From the NCBI RefSeq assembly GCF_018524365.1, contig NZ_JAEKFT010000020.1:32030-96029 (forward strand): a DNA stretch of 64,000 bases, written 5' to 3'. Position 1 is the stretch's first letter. Each line of letters begins with the position of its first letter. Below the pieces are notes generated by a model. The model had not been told where the DNA came from. It saw only the letters and a program-made list of their open reading frames with translations, and did not search any database. The position numbers and the translations under genes were made by a program. Below are positions 63,881 through 64,000 of this stretch, piece by piece. Source of the stretch: Denitromonas iodatirespirans (GTDB lineage Bacteria; Pseudomonadota; Gammaproteobacteria; Burkholderiales; Rhodocyclaceae).

Positions 63881-64000
63881 TAGGGGCGGTCAGGTATTCT
63901 GACCGATCCCCTCCCACACCACCCGGCATGCGGGTCCGCACCGGGCGGTTCGAGCAGTTGAGGTCATGAGAGCCGAGGTACGCCGAGCCGGTCGAAGTAG
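63881..64000 (-). mobile_element. 3' end of a group II intron (domains V-VI)
   Basis: On the minus strand, 63951-63918 is exactly 34 bases long, begins GAACCGCCCGG and folds with its end CCGGGTGGT around an inner GTGCG/CGCAT hairpin with a two-base bulge, the size and shape of group II domain V. A second hairpin (GGTCAG/CTGACC, within 63883-63911) fits domain VI, ending near 63881. The end of an open frame just before it fits an intron-encoded reverse transcriptase. The intron thus sits about 23 bases upstream of tetR. Most of it lies outside the window. Confidence 0.65.
63964..64000 (-). CDS. C-terminal end of an intron-encoded reverse transcriptase/maturase (partial)
   Basis: Only the last 11 codons and the TGA stop at 63964 are visible: YFDRLGVPRLS, a C-terminus I associate with group II intron proteins. 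The identification depends on the adjoining domain V-like hairpin. Confidence 0.5.
   Translation of the reverse strand, partial: YFDRLGVPRLS

Overview
The window is a high-GC chromosomal segment from a betaproteobacterium, most likely of the order Rhodocyclales (Azoarcus/Thauera/Denitromonas-like). I infer this from the Eps/exosortase-B exopolysaccharide locus with PEP-CTERM proteins, the betaproteobacterial ubiquinone and fatty-acid genes, and the repeat families between genes. No rRNA, tRNA, CRISPR array or phage was seen.

Positions 1-20.9 kb hold an exopolysaccharide export locus. Nearly all of it is read leftward, with epsB diverging to the right. Its parts are: the priming sugar-phosphate transferase EpsB; the outer-membrane protein EpsL; an FxDxF-type PEP-CTERM protein; the periplasmic PPIase lipoprotein EpsD; the polysaccharide export protein EpsE; the chain-length protein EpsF; the tyrosine-kinase-like EpsG; exosortase XrtB; EpsI; a Wzx flippase; a pyruvyltransferase-nitroreductase fusion; a Wzy polymerase; glycosyltransferases; and a secreted clan GH-A glycosidase. 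The left edge cuts through a glycosyltransferase.

Positions 20.8-54.6 kb are mixed housekeeping and accessory genes. They include a lytic transglycosylase whose N-terminus is encoded by a tandem repeat, PBP4, a hydroxyacid-oxoacid transhydrogenase, ubiD, ubiA-ubiC around a PEP-CTERM metalloprotease, recG, ridA, fliW with SPOR and DUF2802 genes, two PLP sulfur-amino-acid enzymes, a DUF3999-DUF2339 pair, an LplT-acyltransferase fusion, a Tat-exported amidohydrolase with an XRE regulator, a second type of PEP-CTERM protein, argP/argO, a rhomboid protease and a MASE1-CHASE-PAS-GGDEF-EAL protein.

Positions 54.7-64 kb are a fatty-acid beta-oxidation region: a dienoyl-CoA isomerase-like gene, an acyl-CoA dehydrogenase, a thiolase, a hydroxyacyl-CoA dehydrogenase/hydratase and a TetR regulator. 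Three copies of a shared operator-like palindrome lie in front of the catabolic genes. Inside the region sits a membrane protein with a cytoplasmic TIR domain and three LCCL repeats, the most unusual gene here. The right edge carries the 3' end of a group II intron just upstream of tetR.

The main candidates for undescribed biology are the TIR-TM-3xLCCL protein, an apparent c-di-GMP-type MshEN module in the EpsG kinase, the pyruvyltransferase-nitroreductase fusion, palindromes shared among the eps intergenic regions, and sigma-54-like promoters before two PEP-CTERM genes. All functional calls rest on reading the sequence and on family knowledge; no database search was run.
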